Below, in pieces: positions 1 through 11,889 of a stretch of DNA of 64,000 bases (position 1 is the stretch's first letter; each line of letters opens with the position of its first letter). The stretch lies in the NCBI GenBank assembly GCA_050084985.1, contig JBITNC010000001.1:212412001-212476000 (forward strand), given 5' to 3'. The notes under the pieces are model-generated. The model was not told the origin of the DNA. It made no database searches and saw only the letters and a list, made by a program, of their open reading frames with translations. The DNA is from Nageia nagi (taxonomy: Eukaryota; Pinophyta). The translations under genes and the position numbers were made by a program.

Positions 1-3000
1 CCCACAATGGTAGCCTAGAGATGCCAAATTACAATATCAATGGCTCATAAATGTAATGTCCCATTATGAGAGACTAATATTGCATTAATTACAAATAATT
101 GAGCTAGATTAATTAAATAAAATCCAAGGGTGAGTGCCTCAAGGGTCTCTTTAGCCTTGGTTATAGAAATAAATGCAAAATATTAATAAAATACTCCTAA
201 ATTAATTTATTTTTGGTTTCTCCTCCTTTTCCATGAATGTCACACTCCAAGAGGAGAGAAAGTGGATGTTTTACAAATTTGGGGACATTACACAAATACA
301 ATCATAGGTGTGCTATTACCCCTTAATAATAATACTAAATAGGGATTTAAGTAACCAATGTAGATACTTGATCTTGTCAAGTTGGTAACACCTAATCCAA
401 TTAACCATTCATTTCCATTTCTAATGTCACAAAGGCCACCCCTTAAATAATAGAAAGCACCTTAGATAATAATAGGGGAAAGAAATGGGGGTGGGTTTTG
501 GAGCATTAGAGGAGCTATGGCTATGGATACACCCATTTTTGTATTAAAAGGGGCAATTCCTAGTATACAAGAAAGTTGCATATTCTAATAGTAGGTTGCT
601 AAGGTTGATTATGTGGGATAAGAGTGAGCAATTTCTTGATTATTCAAGCTCATTACTATTCATTTAGGGATTCTCCCCCAACTCACTAATCATAATGGGT
701 CTTCTCTCATGTTAAGCCCCCTTAAATAGTAGGCTTGAGATTTGCATCGTAACCCCTTTCTTTCCAAGGGTGGGGTAGGGTCAAGTGTGTTCATTCATTT
801 GATTTCTTTTATTTAATTATGGAAAATGATGGAATAGAAGATAAAGAATGTCAAATTTATGAGGATTTAGCATCATTTGGGTAGATAATAATTGGGATTA
901 GAGGTTTACCATAATCTTATAATATAGCTACACCCAATTTTGAATCGATTGATGTAGAAATGATTAATAGAGGACCAACATCTCCTATGAGATACAAAAT
1001 ATAGCATAGTCTAAAAAAACCCACTTGAGATCTTTATTTAACTATAACTATCCATAATATTAGTAAATAAAAATATTCCTAAGCTTAATGCATGGAAGTA
1101 ATAAAGGATTAGCTTTAGGAGTATTGGGAAAGGTGCCAATGATAGTGGTGCTCCTATAAGTAATGGGGAGTTAAAGAAATGGGGCCCATTTTTTTGGAAT
1201 CCCACCATAGTGATTTTGATGAAAGTTAAGAATGAGAGATCCAAAGTAAAAGGGTTACAAAAGGGTGGAGTAAAAAATGACCAAGATGTAGGAGAGAAAC
1301 TTTTGCTTCATTTTAGAAAGATTACCTATCTGTTCATTTACCAAGGTTAGAATAAAATCAAGGATTGCCAAGCATTTTGGTACTAAGTTTCCCCTAATCC
1401 TAGGAATAATACTAAATCAATGTTAGAAGCATGAACAAGGGGGAATTTATGAATGAGAAATACAATTTTCTTATCTTCATGGGAATTAATGGGATAATGG
1501 CAAATTTCTCAAGTCGGCTATTCGGCATGATAGAGATTTTTATTTATATTTGATACCACTAAGAAACTATTTTTTCAACTATTTCCTCAATATCTAAGGG
1601 AAATCCTTGCTTGCCCTTTAGTGAGATAATAAAAGGGGAATTTTTCATGTAGATAATGAATGAATTCCTCTCCTCAAAATAGAAACTATGAACTTTTAGA
1701 TAAGATTTGATCATGAAGTCCATCCATTTTAAGGATGGTACCTTACTCATCATAGCCACTTCCATAAACCACTATCTCATGGTGTTTATTGCTAGCTAAC
1801 ACTTCTGCCTCACTAACTAGTAATAAGAATTACTCTTATATTATGAATTACCAAAGTACTTGATAATAAGTAGGTATTATATCCATTGAAAAACTATTCA
1901 AGGGATGGGTGGGGGTTGTTGGAGGAATCGATCAGATTCAAACCTACAAATGGAAGTTTTGTAGACTCCTACCTTAGCCACTTAGCTATAGTTCCCCATT
2001 AATATGCTTCTCATCCCAATTAAGAATATATAGGTGCATTTAATGATAGGATTAGGTGCCCATTATCAAATAGAATGTAATGGGGAAAGCATAATATAGG
2101 TGAAAATGGGTTTTCAAAAATACTATTATCTTAAGCATCAAGATGATTCTCTTGAACTAAACATTTCTTACTTGTTTGATAAGGGTGAAAACTATAGATT
2201 AACTTTCATATGATTAGAAATATGATCTAGTAAGCCATTCTTCTTAAGTGTACTATATAGTCAAGTGTAGGACATATCTCAAACCCCTCCCTTATAACTT
2301 TAATCACTTCTATTGAATTCCTTTCTCTCACCCTCTATCTAGAGATAGTTAGGAATTATTATGTAAGGGTAGCTCGACCATGCCAACTCCCACATAATGG
2401 ATTGAGCATGGAATCTAAGGATTTAGAAAAAAAATTATTTCTTCCTCACCTTCAAATAGGGACCCCCTTCTCCATATACTAAGGGGATAGCTTTCACCCC
2501 ACCAACTCTCTCATATATGTTAAAATAACTATGTTAAAAAGGGGAGAGAAAGTGTTTCTAAAATATAGAACAAGCTATGCTTCTGATAAGTAATAAACTT
2601 ACTTCCCCTTGAATAGTAAAGGGGAGGGAGTGGGATAGGGTGGGGTGTGAACTTGATGAACTTTCAAGTGATTAATGAGTTTCTTCCAAATTGAAATAAT
2701 CAAGAATCCCTCAACCCTTTATTTACTTTTTCTAATTACTTAGAGTGTGGGTGTGAGTGGCCAAATTCATTTAGGAATTAGATATTGTAGGTGTCCTATA
2801 TATTAGGAATTACTATTTTATAGCAAAGGGGGTATTCTTAATTTCATTCCACCCACCCTTTTCTATATAATGGATGATGTCCTTCCCCCTATTCAATTAT
2901 TATCTAAGATGAATTGCTTTATTATGATGAATTGGGCACTAATAACTTACTCTATTATTCTAGAAGCATTAATAAGTAAATGAAATAAGTAAATGAATGA

Positions 3001-3444
3001 GTAGAGCCTAATGCTTATTTATTATTATTTAGGAGTATAGACTACCCTACTATTCCTTCCCCACCCACCACCCTAGGGAGTGAAATCACCTAAATTAGAA
3101 TTACCCACTTCATCCATGTTAACAACCCCTCCACCAATAGTTTATACTCCATTAATAGGTATTAGCATTGGAATGGGAAAGGAAGGGTCTAAGGTTTCTA
3201 ATGATTGGAAGGGTGTGATAAGGGGAGGCATTACTTTTAATTCAATAGTGTTACTCAATTGACTATCACTTCCCCAATTATTTCTCAGGTAGATGGGTTA
3301 TCCATATCCACTATTGATGGTATTGGAGGAGGTTAGTTATTGGTAGTATTGATTGCATTCAACATCAACTCCTCCTCTAATTAATGGGTAAGAATATTTC
3401 CATGTATCTAGAACCCACCCCTTAATAACCACTTCCATTCCATT
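1..3444. other. AT-rich background without a gene, left flank of E1
   Basis: No convincing coding region is seen. The stretch is AT-rich with runs of CCCC and GGGG, very few CG dinucleotides, and many recurring short words of the type TAATAGTAGGGG and its complement. The short open frames lack recognisable domains or codon pattern. A tRNA-Cys-like remnant lies at 1920-1995. The same texture resumes at 22062, 30971 and 43842, so this is the sequence into which the retrotransposons inserted. Possible origin: decayed mitochondrial DNA (see findings). Confidence 0.6.
1920..1995 (-). pseudogene. tRNA-Cys-like remnant, bacterial/mitochondrial type
   Basis: Read on the minus strand, a 76-nt cloverleaf-like segment ends in an encoded CCA (1920-1922). 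The D-arm reads TAGCTAAGTGGCTAAGG. The anticodon arm (GGAGT, loop CTACAAA, ACTTC) still pairs, and the T-loop is TTTGAAT. The anticodon position reads ACA, one G-to-A change from GCA (Cys). The overall pattern matches bacterial-type tRNA-Cys genes, a kind also reported in some plant mitochondrial genomes. The acceptor and T stems contain mismatches, so it is probably non-functional. The assignment comes from recall of the family pattern, not from a search. Confidence 0.5.
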
Positions 3445-3659
3445 TGTAGACACTCAAAATAAACCCTATCTTTAATTTAATAAACAAATAAATAAAACAA
3501 GTATTTTTTTAATACATATCACATTAAAATAATAGTTGATTAAGATCATGTAATATATGCGCCATGAATAATCTTAACCAAAGTAAATCAAGAACAGACT
3601 ATAGGGATAGTCTGATCTTCAAAACCCAAGCTTTTTCACAAACTAAGCTTTATCATTTC

Positions 3660-4500
3660 CTTCTGGAATGCTCTACTTACTGACTCTGGCTATTTGATCA
3701 CTACTTGATGAATTCATCACTTTTGGGACTCAATTTCATTCAAAAATATGAACATTGTTCTCCCAATGATATCATCTTCATACTTCCGAAATGCTCTACT
3801 TACTGGCTCTAGCTATTTGATCATTTCTTGATGACCACATCACTTTTGGAACCCAGTTTCATTCAAAAAAGTGAACATTATTCTCCTTGTGACATCATCT
3901 TCATACTTCCAGAATGCTTTACTTACCAGCTCCAGCTATTTGATCACTCCTTGATGACCTCATCACTTTTGAGACCCGATTTCATTCAAAAAGTGAACAT
4001 CATTCTCCCTATGATGTCATCATCATACTTCTAGAATGCTCTACTTACTAGCTCTGGCTATTCGATCACTACTTGATGACTTAATCACTTTTAGGACTTA
4101 GTTTCATTCAAAATGTGAACATTGTTCTCCCCATGATGTCATCTTCTTACTTTCAGAATGCTCTATTTATCGACTTCAGCTCTTTGATCACTCCTTTATG
4201 ACCTCATCATCTCCAGAACTTAGGCTTTTCCATAATTGAGCTTTATCATTTCCTTTTGAAATGCTTTACTCATCAGCTTTGACTATTTGATCACTCCTTG
4301 CTGACCTCATCATCTCTAGAACTCAGGCTTTTCCACAACTAAGCTTTATCATTTACTTCCAGAACATTTAATTTATGGGCTCTGGCTTCTTCGATTATCT
4401 CTTGCTAACCTCACCATCTTTGGAATCCAATCTTTACCAAAATGTGACTATTTTATCCTCTATGATGTCATCATTTCATTATGAAATGCTTTAACTACTA
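3660..4500 (+). repeat. Tandem ~122-bp modules in E1 U3
   Basis: The phrase AATGCTCTACTTAC or a close variant recurs at 3667, 3790, 3913, 4035 and 4157, giving a period of 122-123 bp, followed by shorter, more divergent units near 4260 and beyond. Each unit contains TTTGATCACT, ATTTCATTCAAAA and TGACATCA or TGATGTCA. Short open frames through this stretch are by-products of the repeat. Confidence 0.9.
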
Positions 4501-4626
4501 ACTCTGGCCTATTTTGTTTACTCCAAAAAAACTCCTAGGGATCTTAAAATGAACTCATGATTGCAAGTAAAGTACACTAGGGCTTCAATAAAGAACTTAT
4601 TATGTATGAATCAATCTTTTCGAATG

Positions 4627-4635
4627 TATATAAAA
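4627..4635 (+). promoter_or_regulatory. TATA box of E1 5' LTR
   Basis: TATATAAAA lies downstream of the U3 repeat modules and about 900 bp before the LTR end. It fits a Pol II promoter with RNA starting some 30 bp later. The copy in the other LTR is at 21144-21152. Confidence 0.6.
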
Positions 4636-5542
4636 CATGTGGTCTTACGACCCTTATCATTAAAAAATGACCATAGAGTGACCATTCTAATGATAATATA
4701 TAATCGCTAAAAAAAATCGGTGACAATCCATGAACAGTTAAACAATAAACAAATATAAGCCTGGAATAGCCTAGTACGTATAATTTGCAATCATGGATAC
4801 AGATGGAAGATAACAACACCTCAAAATTTAGTTTGAGAGGTTACCTAGAATATCATGATGCCAAAACAAATGAATAACAAACCTCGAAGCTTATAAATTG
4901 AAGCTTTGTACATGAACAAGGGGCCCCAATCTTACTGTAGCGAAGCTCTACCAAAATCAAATCAAGAGATTATTAGTAGAAGGTTGTAAGCTTGATTAAT
5001 AACAAATCTCATATCAATTATATTTCCATATAAGGTTATTCATTTGCTGATTAATATGTATGAATAGGTATGCTTTTGATGCTTCATTCATTTTCTATGT
5101 GCAAGGTCAATACAGAAAAAGAACGATAGAAGTAAGCGTGAAGGAGAACAATAAGGAATAGACAAAAACACTTCAAAATTCTATGAAGATTACTCCAGTA
5201 CATACAGAGCTGATCATTGATGATTCAGAGATTGGTTAACGATGATTCACCAGATCGATAACAAAGGCCAAAGGTTTACAATGAACATAATGATGGTGTA
5301 GAGAATGTAGAGTCATGCTTCAATCGTTACTGATTCGCATTGATTGTTACCAATCCACAATGATCGTTGTTGATGCTGATTACAACAGATCAATAAGAAC
5401 TCACTTTTTGTATTCAAATACTTTAGAATATAATATCACTATTATTATCGATGTGTATTGTCAAGTATGTTCATGATTAATTATGTTGAATAATTTATTC
5501 ATATAAATTGCATTTTAGGTTCATAATTTGATATACACAATT

Positions 5543-5562
5543 TGGCACTAGAAGGAGGGCCC
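5543..5562 (+). other. E1 primer-binding site
   Basis: TGGCACTAGAAGGAGGGCCC starts three bases after the LTR end. The leading TGG would pair with the CCA end of a tRNA primer. I cannot assign the tRNA species with certainty. Confidence 0.7.
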
Positions 5563-7330
5563 CTTGCATACATTTCAGAAAACTGAAGCAAAAATAGGAT
5601 CAATTGCATATTGTTTTGGTTTTATTTTTAAATCTATTTGCTTCTTGTGGAATCAGATACTAACTTACTCTGTTTGATTTGTTGCTTTTTTTTGTTTTCT
5701 GTGTTCTCTGGATCATCAACGATCGCTATGAAATCATCAATGATCTCTGAAAAACAAGTATGTTTTGTAATCTGACCTGAATACAGTAAGTTAATTATAT
5801 ATTTAAAATGACAATATGTAAAACTATGTGTGATCTCTCTGCTTAGAGTGCATCTAGGAAATGGGTAGTGAAAAGGTTAAATGCATTTGTTATTAATTTA
5901 TTTTATGTATAATGTTATGTATTTATTTTCCATGTTTTGGGTATAGGGTACGTATACATTAAATACTTTTTATCTTGTCTAATTATGCTCTCCCTTTTAC
6001 GCCTCGTGCGATCTAAGGTGACCAGAATAGACCTGATAAGAAGGGGAAACTAATTATTCTTTTCTTTTGTATTCACATTATCATTAATTTAGTTAATTTA
6101 TCCACATATAATCACCTCTTACCAAGTTTGCCCTTACCACTCCATTGGAGGTCGAAGGGATATGTGACTAGTAAGAGGAAGTAATTTACTGCACATAATA
6201 CTTCCACTATTGGAAGGAGTAAATGAACCACACTTAATTTGGAATGAACCTAAAGTAAATGAATTGGGTTTTTGGGTAGCTTAATCATATTAAAAGATTA
6301 ATAAATTTCGGGGAATTCGAATACATTAAGTACTTTCACTTGACAAAGTATGCTCTCACTTTTGTACTTTATGCAATCTTAAGTGATCAGAAATAAGTTA
6401 AGTGAAAGAGGTAAAATTTATTCACATTTTATTTTTGGAAATATACTTCACATTAAAACTCTTAAAGATGTCTACCCTTACCACTCCATTAGAGGTCGAA
6501 GGGATATGTGACTCTTGGAGGAGTAATTGAACCTCACTTAATTAATTTATCCACACTTAACGGCTTCTTACCAAGTCTGCTCTTACCACTCCATTAGAGG
6601 TCGAAGAGATATGTGACTAGTAAAAAGAGGAAATTTATCACACATAATACTTCCACAGCTGGAAGGGGTTAATGAACATCATTAATAGGTTGGATAATGA
6701 ATCCCATTATAATTAAAAAGAATAACAGGTTTATTAAGGTCAACACTCATTAAAAATAAATTTTGATTGCATCACATTAAGATTAAGATAAGTAAATGGA
6801 CAAGAATGTTTGGGAGGGTAGTATGCATAAATGTATCTTACTTTTTTTAATGCATTTCATAAGGCCTTAAGAAATAATTGAACATTAATGAGTTGGATGT
6901 CATTACCAACCATTAATTCTTACTTCTTTGTAACCACCGACATAATGCACTTGAAACCATAGAGCTAGTTACACTTGGAAGTGATGACCAAGGTAACTTT
7001 CCTTTAGGTAGGAGTCAAAAAAGAGACTCATCTAGAACCAAGCCCAAAGCCATAGAAACTTGCAAATGTTAGAATTACCCAACCTACCTTGTTTAACACT
7101 TGACTAGTCAAAACAAACTAGAAAAATTAAAAAGATTAAAAATAAACAACCCATATCGTTCATTTAATTTAGACATTAAAAATATGCAAAAAAGTTAAAA
7201 AAAAGATAAGCACATCGTTAAAAGTAAGTTTGCATATAGGATGTTTGTGCATTAAATGTTTTCTCGAAAATATAATCTAAAAGATAAAAATAGAGTTTCT
7301 TGTTTATGATGTTTGTTTATGATATTTAAA
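5563..7330 (+). other. E1 leader with internal repeats, no gene
   Basis: A long 5' untranslated leader. A block reading CCACTCCATTAGAGGTCGAA plus a following GGGATATGTGACT occurs three times (about 6131-6171, 6475-6513 and 6580-6620). Neighbouring segments (TACATTAA, TACTTT, TATGCTCTC) are also partly duplicated near 5950 and 6320. No open frame of note. It could hold packaging or dimerisation signals, but this is inference. Confidence 0.7.
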
Positions 7331-9679
7331 ATGGTTCAAACTAGAAGTATGATCGCTAAGAAAATGCAAGAACACCCATTTGAAATGCAAGAAATAGATT
7401 CAGATAACATGGATTTGATAGAATATTCGGTTAGGAGGCCACCTCCTTTAGATGAATCAAATTCACAGGTAGTTCGTTATGTAGGTAAAGATGATGATTA
7501 TGGTTATAATCAATCTAGATCACAAACAAAAATTATAGATAACCCTATCGCAAGGAATGGAATGCAAGTGTTAGAAGAAGAATTGATTGAAATTCATCAT
7601 CACCTAGCTACTCATAGGGGTATTCCTAAGACATATTTTAGTTTATTAGGAGATGTAGAAAAAATAGACCAAAAACTTGATAACCTAGAAATTGACGAGG
7701 CTAAATCTCGGGCTAGAACCATAGTGGTACCATAGACTGAGCCATATAAAATTAAATATGAAAGAATCAGTTGTCAATTATCAGATGGTCGAAGAGGCAG
7801 TTCTTCAATTCAAAAGGAGGGATCTTCTTTTTCTTTTGAATTAGGAAGAAAGGAAGCATCAATGAAACAAATGGAAAAATCTTATTCCACAAAAGAAGGA
7901 TCAAATAGAAGGACATCTAAGTTTAAAATAGAAGAGATACCTTCTTATGAAGAACTACAAAAATGATAATTATATAAAACAACAGCTGGTAAAAGATTCA
8001 CGAAAGTATATGCTGAGAATATTAAAAGGGCTACAGATATGCAATATATCCTAGAGGAAGAAAAAAGAAAAGCTGATGAACTTATTAAATTGCAAGAACA
8101 AGAGGATAAATTAAAAGAAATGGAAGATAAATTTCTTAGAGATAAAAGGAGATTCCTAGAACAAGAATAAGCAAACAAAGAAAGAAATAAGTTCTTGGAA
8201 CAAGAAAAGAAAAGACTTCATAAAGAGCACAAGATTCAACTTTGTTTACAAGAATTACAATGTAAAGAATTAGAAAATGAAAAAGTAAAAAGGGAACAAT
8301 ATCTACGTATGGAGAAAGAAAAATAAAGATAGTGGGATGAATATCAAAAAATAAGGCACTTGAAACTGGAAACTCCTGAAGGAAGTCAAATACAAAGATA
8401 TCGAGACCCTTATTTAGACATACAAGAAGTGCTGGATAGAGAGACAGACATTTTATTACAAAATCAAACAAGACAACCTAATTATAAGGGAAAAGATCTA
8501 CATGAAAAAGGGATATCCCAAAAACCTCCTAGAATCCCTATTCCATGATGACATTCACCTCTTAAAATATTACCTCCACCACCATCAAAAATTCCTTCTG
8601 ACTATGAGTCTTACATTTCAAGATCAATTTCGGAAAAGGATCCAAATACTTGGAGACATCATAGGCATACTCAAGGTCATAGAACCGATAAAGAATAAGA
8701 AAACTTTATGAAGGATTTTATAAATCAAGAAATTAATGTTCAAGGACTTCAAAAGTTAAATTACAAGAATATTTGCAATGAGCCTATTCATCCAAGTGTT
8801 CCAAAAAAGAAACTACCATATAGGTTTGAATTTCCTAAAATAGAGCCATTTAAAGGAAGAGAAGACCCCAAAGAACACTTGAGAAAATTCTCATTTTCTA
8901 GTTATCAGATAGCCAATGATGATTCATTAATGTTACGTATATTTCCTATGACACTCACAGGCCAAGCTTTGGATTGGTATAATAGTTTTCCTATGCATAG
9001 TTTATATACGTTCGAACAATTGGCTAATCAATTTCTTGAACATTTTAGAATCAATATTAAAGAAAAATCTTCAATTACAGATCTTACAAGATTGCAACAA
9101 TTTCCTGATGAAACCATACAAGATTACATCTCAAGATGGCAGGCTATACTCACTAGTATGCCTTATACAATACCATAAGAAGAATTGGTTAAATTATTTA
9201 GCCAAAGCTATTTAAGACCAATAGCTAGTGTTCTCCAAATTCAACAACATAAAACTTTTGAAGAAGCTATTGCTCAGGTAGTAGTTATAGAAAGAGTTAA
9301 AATTCAAGATGGAGAGCTAAAACTCAAGAAAAAAGAATACAAAAAAGGTAATCAAAATGAGAGCATTAGTAAACAACCACAAAATAATCAAATAGCTACA
9401 ACAGAAAATTGTGGTCCTTCTTCAAAAATAGAAGAAAGTGCTGAACCTAAACCTAAAAGAAATTTTACCCCATTATCAGAACCATTAGTTGAAATACTTA
9501 AAAAGTTATGTGATAATGGTATGATTACATTACCTGATATAAGGCCTGAACATCCTAATGCTAAAGAAAGTAAATGGTATAAGGAAAATGAATTTTGTAC
9601 TTATCATAGGCAAAAGGGACATAATACAAATAGATGTCGAACTTTACAGCACAAAATTCAAGACTTGATAGATAGTTGA
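7331..9679 (+). pseudogene. gag: E1 gag (capsid and zinc knuckle), broken by stops
   Basis: Gag forms the particle that packages the element's RNA. The frame probably begins at the MVQTRS methionine at 7331, a common start for plant Ty3/gypsy Gag, rather than at an ATG 18 bases upstream. A charged, coiled-coil-like stretch (about 7990-8340) is followed by the capsid domain (8708-9178, with F-K-G-R, A-L-D-W-Y and W-Q-A-I motifs). Next comes an incomplete zinc knuckle at 9596-9637 of the form C-X2-H-X4-H-X4-C (CTYH, then GHNTNRC), typical of Tat-like Gags. All pieces stay in one frame as far as the protease. The interruptions are point stops, for example at 7733-7735, 9176-9178 and 9677-9679. 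Several stops could come from a single C-to-T or G-to-A change. Confidence 0.85.
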
Positions 9680-10006
9680 AAGATAGATGTGGATAATCTT
9701 GTTGTGCCTTCAAATCAAAATTTAGGGACATATCAAAACCTCTTACCTTCACATTAGGCTAATAATGTGGCAACTATCCCAAATCAACTGAACTATATAG
9801 GGGATAATAAGGATATACCATTTATAGGAACTATAGATGATTCAATACATATGATTGGTATAGCCACAAGAGCACAACAATATCAGAATAAATAGAATAA
9901 TCCTTGAAAAAATCAATCGAAATCAAACCCAATTAATATACAACCTATACCTCATCCGCAACAACCTAAAGTTTCAATAAAAGTTGCTCTTCAACGATAG
10001 TTAAAA

Positions 10007-11887
10007 ATGTCTCCAGTAAAGATGACCTTATTTGAATTATTACAACAGTCTGAGAGTTATAAGGAAGCTATGAATCAAATTCTACAAGAAATTCAAGTGG
10101 ATATTAGTAACCCTAATAACTTCATTTCAATAGTGGAAAGTTTAAGAATATCTCAACAACCTAGTATCACCTTCTATGAACAAGAAAAGTTAAATAACGA
10201 TGGACCAGGCGGACTTGATCCACCCTTACATATAATTGGTAAGGTAGATGGAAAATTATTTAAAAGAATTTTAATAGATGAGGGTTCAGCCATAAATATA
10301 ATTTCAGACATTGCATATAAAAAGCTGAATTTACTAGAATCAATTATCTTAGCTCCTTCTTTACAAATTAGAGCTTTTAATGATGCAGTGTGTTCAACCT
10401 TGGGATCGATAGTGCTACCAATTACAGTAGGTGCTAAAACTGTTCAAACTTTATTACATATAATTGAAGGAAATATTATACAATATAATGTTCTTTTAGG
10501 ATGTCCATTGATTAGAAAAATGCAATGTGTTCCATCAACTTATCATGGATGTTTAAAGTACATCTACAAGGATAAAGTGCATTGTGTGTTTAAAGACCCA
10601 GATCCTTATTCACATTGTAACTTAATTTTTGATAAAAATGAAGTGACGTTACCATCTCCCAATCTATCAACTATCTTAATAAACAAAAATATGAATCAAT
10701 CTAAAGTCATAAAAGTAAAAAATGATATAGTTATACGTGATAAAGATACTTGGGAAAAAGTTGCTAAAACTTTAGATGAAAAGCATGGAGCATCTTCATC
10801 AAAACAAGTAAATACTACATGTAATAATAACCCATCCGATGTATATCCAGTAAAGATTAAATTAATGGATTTAGGGATGAGAGAATATGGCGTAGATGAT
10901 GTGGTATTTAGTATACCTTCATCACAAGAAATGGGAAGATTATCTGAATCACCTAGTGTGATTGGACAAATAGTGCCTTTAGGTGAAATACCTAATCAAA
11001 CAATGTTTGTTTATGTAGGAATAGTAGATCCTATATCAACAATATCCAATCAAATATATGAAGGATATTTCAATAATGATATGAAGTATTTATCACCATA
11101 TTCAAGAACATTTGTCTTAAACTATTTTAACAAATGTAATTGGCAAGGATGAGGATTGGGTCGATATGAACAAGGTCCCTGAGAAATAATTGAATTACAA
11201 TACCAAGATCCCACTGATAAAAGTGGATTAGGTTATAAGAATGGATATAGAAATCTTGATAAATTAGGAAATTTAGAAGAAGAAAATTTGGATTATAACA
11301 AAGAAATCTTAGAGAAAAAATCCATAATACAAGAAGTTGTTGATATAAGTGAAGGACAATTAAGTGAAATGGATGTCTTAGAAGGTGTCAAAAGGCTCTT
11401 TATTAATAATATTGAGCCACTCTAGAGTCATTTGGGTTTACCAAGACATATACAAGAAAAAATAAATAAGAATGTCGAATCATCAATCATTTCATATGCA
11501 TATATACCATCGGTAAATATGGTTACAATAAAAGAGAATGATATTGAAGATCAAAATAATGAACGAATAGATGAAGTTAATGAAAATCAAAATTTAATCA
11601 AAATAATAGCCAATACTTCTATAGATGAAATGATGGATGATTTCTCTCTTATATCATCTAATCCTTCGGTACATGAATTCAAAAATGTAGATCACATATT
11701 TGGTTCCTATGAAAGTCAAGTATGCATGAATGAACAAGCTCAAGAATACGATGAAGAATATAGTATTAATGACAATGGCTGGATACCAGTACCAAATCAA
11801 TTAGAAGAAGGGTCGCATATGCTTACTGAAAAGGTTTTAGAAATAAATATTAGTAATGATCCTCAAAATCATAAATTATTCAATTAG
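10007..11887 (+). pseudogene. pol: E1 protease region and linker of pol, broken
   Basis: The open stretch 10007-11152 (381 codons) contains a retropepsin-like aspartic protease. The strand LIDEGSAINII near 10270-10300 corresponds to the active-site D-x-G-S/A motif of plant Ty3 proteases. A hydrophobic strand with GCPLI lies about 70 residues later. The frame is the same as gag. After a stop at 11150-11152 it continues as a hydrophilic linker, with another open part at 11432-11887 (151 codons, rich in Asn, Glu and Asp). Tat-like elements have a long linker here before RT. Stops in the linker show decay. Confidence 0.75.
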
Positions 11888-11889
11888 GA

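Larger units (their letters stand above)
3445..5539 (+). repeat. E1 left (5') LTR
   Basis: Begins TGTAGACACTC and ends TATACACA; matches 19960-22056. The U3 part holds tandem modules of about 122 bp (3660-4500) and a TATA box at 4627-4635. The segment from about 3533 to 4612 is homologous, on the same strand, to the whole LTR of E2, although E2 is transcribed the other way. It may therefore be an old captured LTR fragment. Confidence 0.95.
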
